A stretch of 64,000 bases of DNA, taken from the NCBI RefSeq assembly GCF_028289625.1, contig NZ_JANQOM010000014.1, forward strand, positions 1 through 64,000, read 5' to 3'. This stretch comes from Winogradskyella sp. (GTDB lineage Bacteria; Bacteroidota; Bacteroidia; Flavobacteriales; Flavobacteriaceae). Position numbers and translations under genes: made by a program. Below are positions 63,011 to 64,000 of this stretch, piece by piece (position 1 is the first letter of the stretch; the number at the start of each line of letters is the position of its first letter). The notes under the pieces are model-generated. The model saw only the letters and a program-made list of their open reading frames with translations, made no database searches and had not been told where the DNA came from.

Positions 63011-64000
63011 GAATAGGTATTTTAATTAATTCACTTTCAGCAGGCGGCGCGGAACGCGTAGTAACGTACTTGCTTAATTATTGTATTGACAATAATATTG
63101 AAGTACATCTATTTCTTATGAATACAACTAAGAAATATAATTTGCCAGGCGGTCTCAATATGCATTTTATTGAAAAAGCAAGGAATGATGAAAGTGGAAT
63201 CTTAAAAGCTTTGAAGATACCATATTTGGCATTTAAATACGCAAGATTAGTCAAGCGTCTGGGGATAACGCATAGCCTCAGTTTCCTTACTAGGTCTAAC
63301 TTTGTTAATATACTATCACGTAAGTTCACGGCTTACAAGTATAAGATTATAACCAACGAAAGGGCTTTTCCAAGTCAGCAATATAGCTATGGAGGTTTAG
63401 ATTCTACCTTTAATAAGTTTCTTATATCTAAACTTTATAAAAAATCAGATTTGTTACTTGGTAATTCTAACGGAAATGTTAATGATCTCATAGAGAATTT
63501 TGGCATGCCAACTGATAGAACTCAAGTTGTGCATAACCCTATTGATCTTGATAAAATTGAAAGCATATCGCCTTTAGATTCATTTTTCGACAACTCCAAT
63601 TTTAATCTTATTACTATTGGTAGATTAGATACAGGAAAGAATCATTTAATGCTAATTAAGGCTTTGCATGAAATTTCAAATCCCAGCGTAAAACTCTACA
63701 TATTTGGTGAGGGTTATATGAGGGAAAAAATAGAGGCATTAATTGCAGAATTAAATATGGAAAATCGAGTAATTCTTATGGGTTACGAATCAAACCCTTT
63801 TACATATTTAAAAGCTGCTGACTTGTTTATATTTGGATCTAATCATGAGGGGTTTCCTAACGTGCTATTAGAAGCAATGGCTTGTGATTTACCAATTTTA
63901 ACAACTAATTGTCAATCGGGTCCAAACGAAATTATGGAGTTAGAAACACCTTTAGATGCCCTTATGATTACTAACTATGGCATACTTGTACCAGTAAAAA
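63007..64000 (+). CDS. GT4-family glycosyltransferase 3 (3' end outside window)
   Basis: ATG 63007 overlaps the preceding stop (ATGA). The open frame runs to the window edge (331 codons seen): MRIGILINSLSAGGAERVVT at the N-terminus, LITIGRLDTGKNHLML in the donor domain, and E-x7-E in GSNHEGFPNVLLEAMACD. The C-terminal few dozen residues are missing. Related to the two other GT4 enzymes in this locus. Confidence 0.9.
   Translation, partial: MRIGILINSLSAGGAERVVTYLLNYCIDNNIEVHLFLMNTTKKYNLPGGLNMHFIEKARNDESGILKALKIPYLAFKYARLVKRLGITHSLSFLTRSNFVNILSRKFTAYKYKIITNERAFPSQQYSYGGLDSTFNKFLISKLYKKSDLLLGNSNGNVNDLIENFGMPTDRTQVVHNPIDLDKIESISPLDSFFDNSNFNLITIGRLDTGKNHLMLIKALHEISNPSVKLYIFGEGYMREKIEALIAELNMENRVILMGYESNPFTYLKAADLFIFGSNHEGFPNVLLEAMACDLPILTTNCQSGPNEIMELETPLDALMITNYGILVPVK

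Noticed and set aside
1..64000. tRNA, rRNA, insertion-sequence transposase or integrase genes
   Set aside because: I looked for acceptor-stem/TTCGA patterns, rRNA landmarks and DDE or tyrosine-recombinase motifs and found none convincing in this window.

Overview
The window is about 64 kb of low-GC chromosomal DNA from a member of the Bacteroidota, most likely a marine Flavobacteriaceae. This rests on gene content and signals: TAnnTTTG promoter boxes, a fused lpxC-fabZ, PorX (regulator of type IX secretion, T9SS), a T9SS C-terminal sorting domain, hisIE and two-domain hisB fusions, and weak Shine-Dalgarno use. The exact genus cannot be read from the sequence.

Layout. 1-8.7 kb: a DUF72 protein (partial), a LolA-like periplasmic protein, a possible structured RNA with a 29-codon ORF, a sortilin-like beta-propeller protein, a TetR regulator with an SDR it probably controls, DUF2461 and small conserved proteins. 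8.8-17.8 kb: the complete histidine operon on the minus strand (hisG-D-C-B-H-orf158-A-F-IE plus a divergent truA), preceded by a histidine attenuator (leader peptide with His-His-His and a terminator) and packed with REP-like palindromes, one of them inside hisA. 17.8-21.4 kb: prohibitin-like, VWA-like and fabG genes. 21.6-24.2 kb: a LolD/FtsX-type ABC operon whose permease carries a tandem-repeated His-rich loop, behind a palindrome overlapping the promoter, probably linked to zinc. 24.2-31.6 kb: sucD, an NTF2-like protein, an lpxD paralogue, efp, lpxA, lpxC-fabZ, lpxD and an HD-domain hydrolase. 31.6-33.9 kb: porX and tsaE.

33.9-41.8 kb is an AT-rich accessory island between tsaE and ald. 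It holds a small secreted peptide, two convergent related membrane proteins, lipoproteins, small membrane proteins, decayed gene fragments, and a CI-like DNA-binding protein. Two lipoprotein genes (531 and 291 aa) share a duplicated ~131-bp upstream element with three ACAAAGTC-type iterons, and each is followed by a 57-66 aa membrane protein. I interpret this as a possible toxin/bacteriocin-immunity locus; it is the best candidate here for an undescribed system.

41.9-64 kb: ald and a small membrane protein, then an exopolysaccharide or surface-glycan locus running off the window. It contains ugd, two AsnB-type amidotransferases, an arylsulfotransferase-like protein, a PAPS-type sulfotransferase, a MurJ-like flippase, a Wzy/WaaL-type polymerase or ligase, an MBOAT O-acetyltransferase with an SGNH partner, and three GT4 glycosyltransferases. 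A large T9SS-secreted pectate-lyase-like protein sits in it on the opposite strand. Together these suggest a sulfated, acetylated, possibly uronamide-containing glycan.
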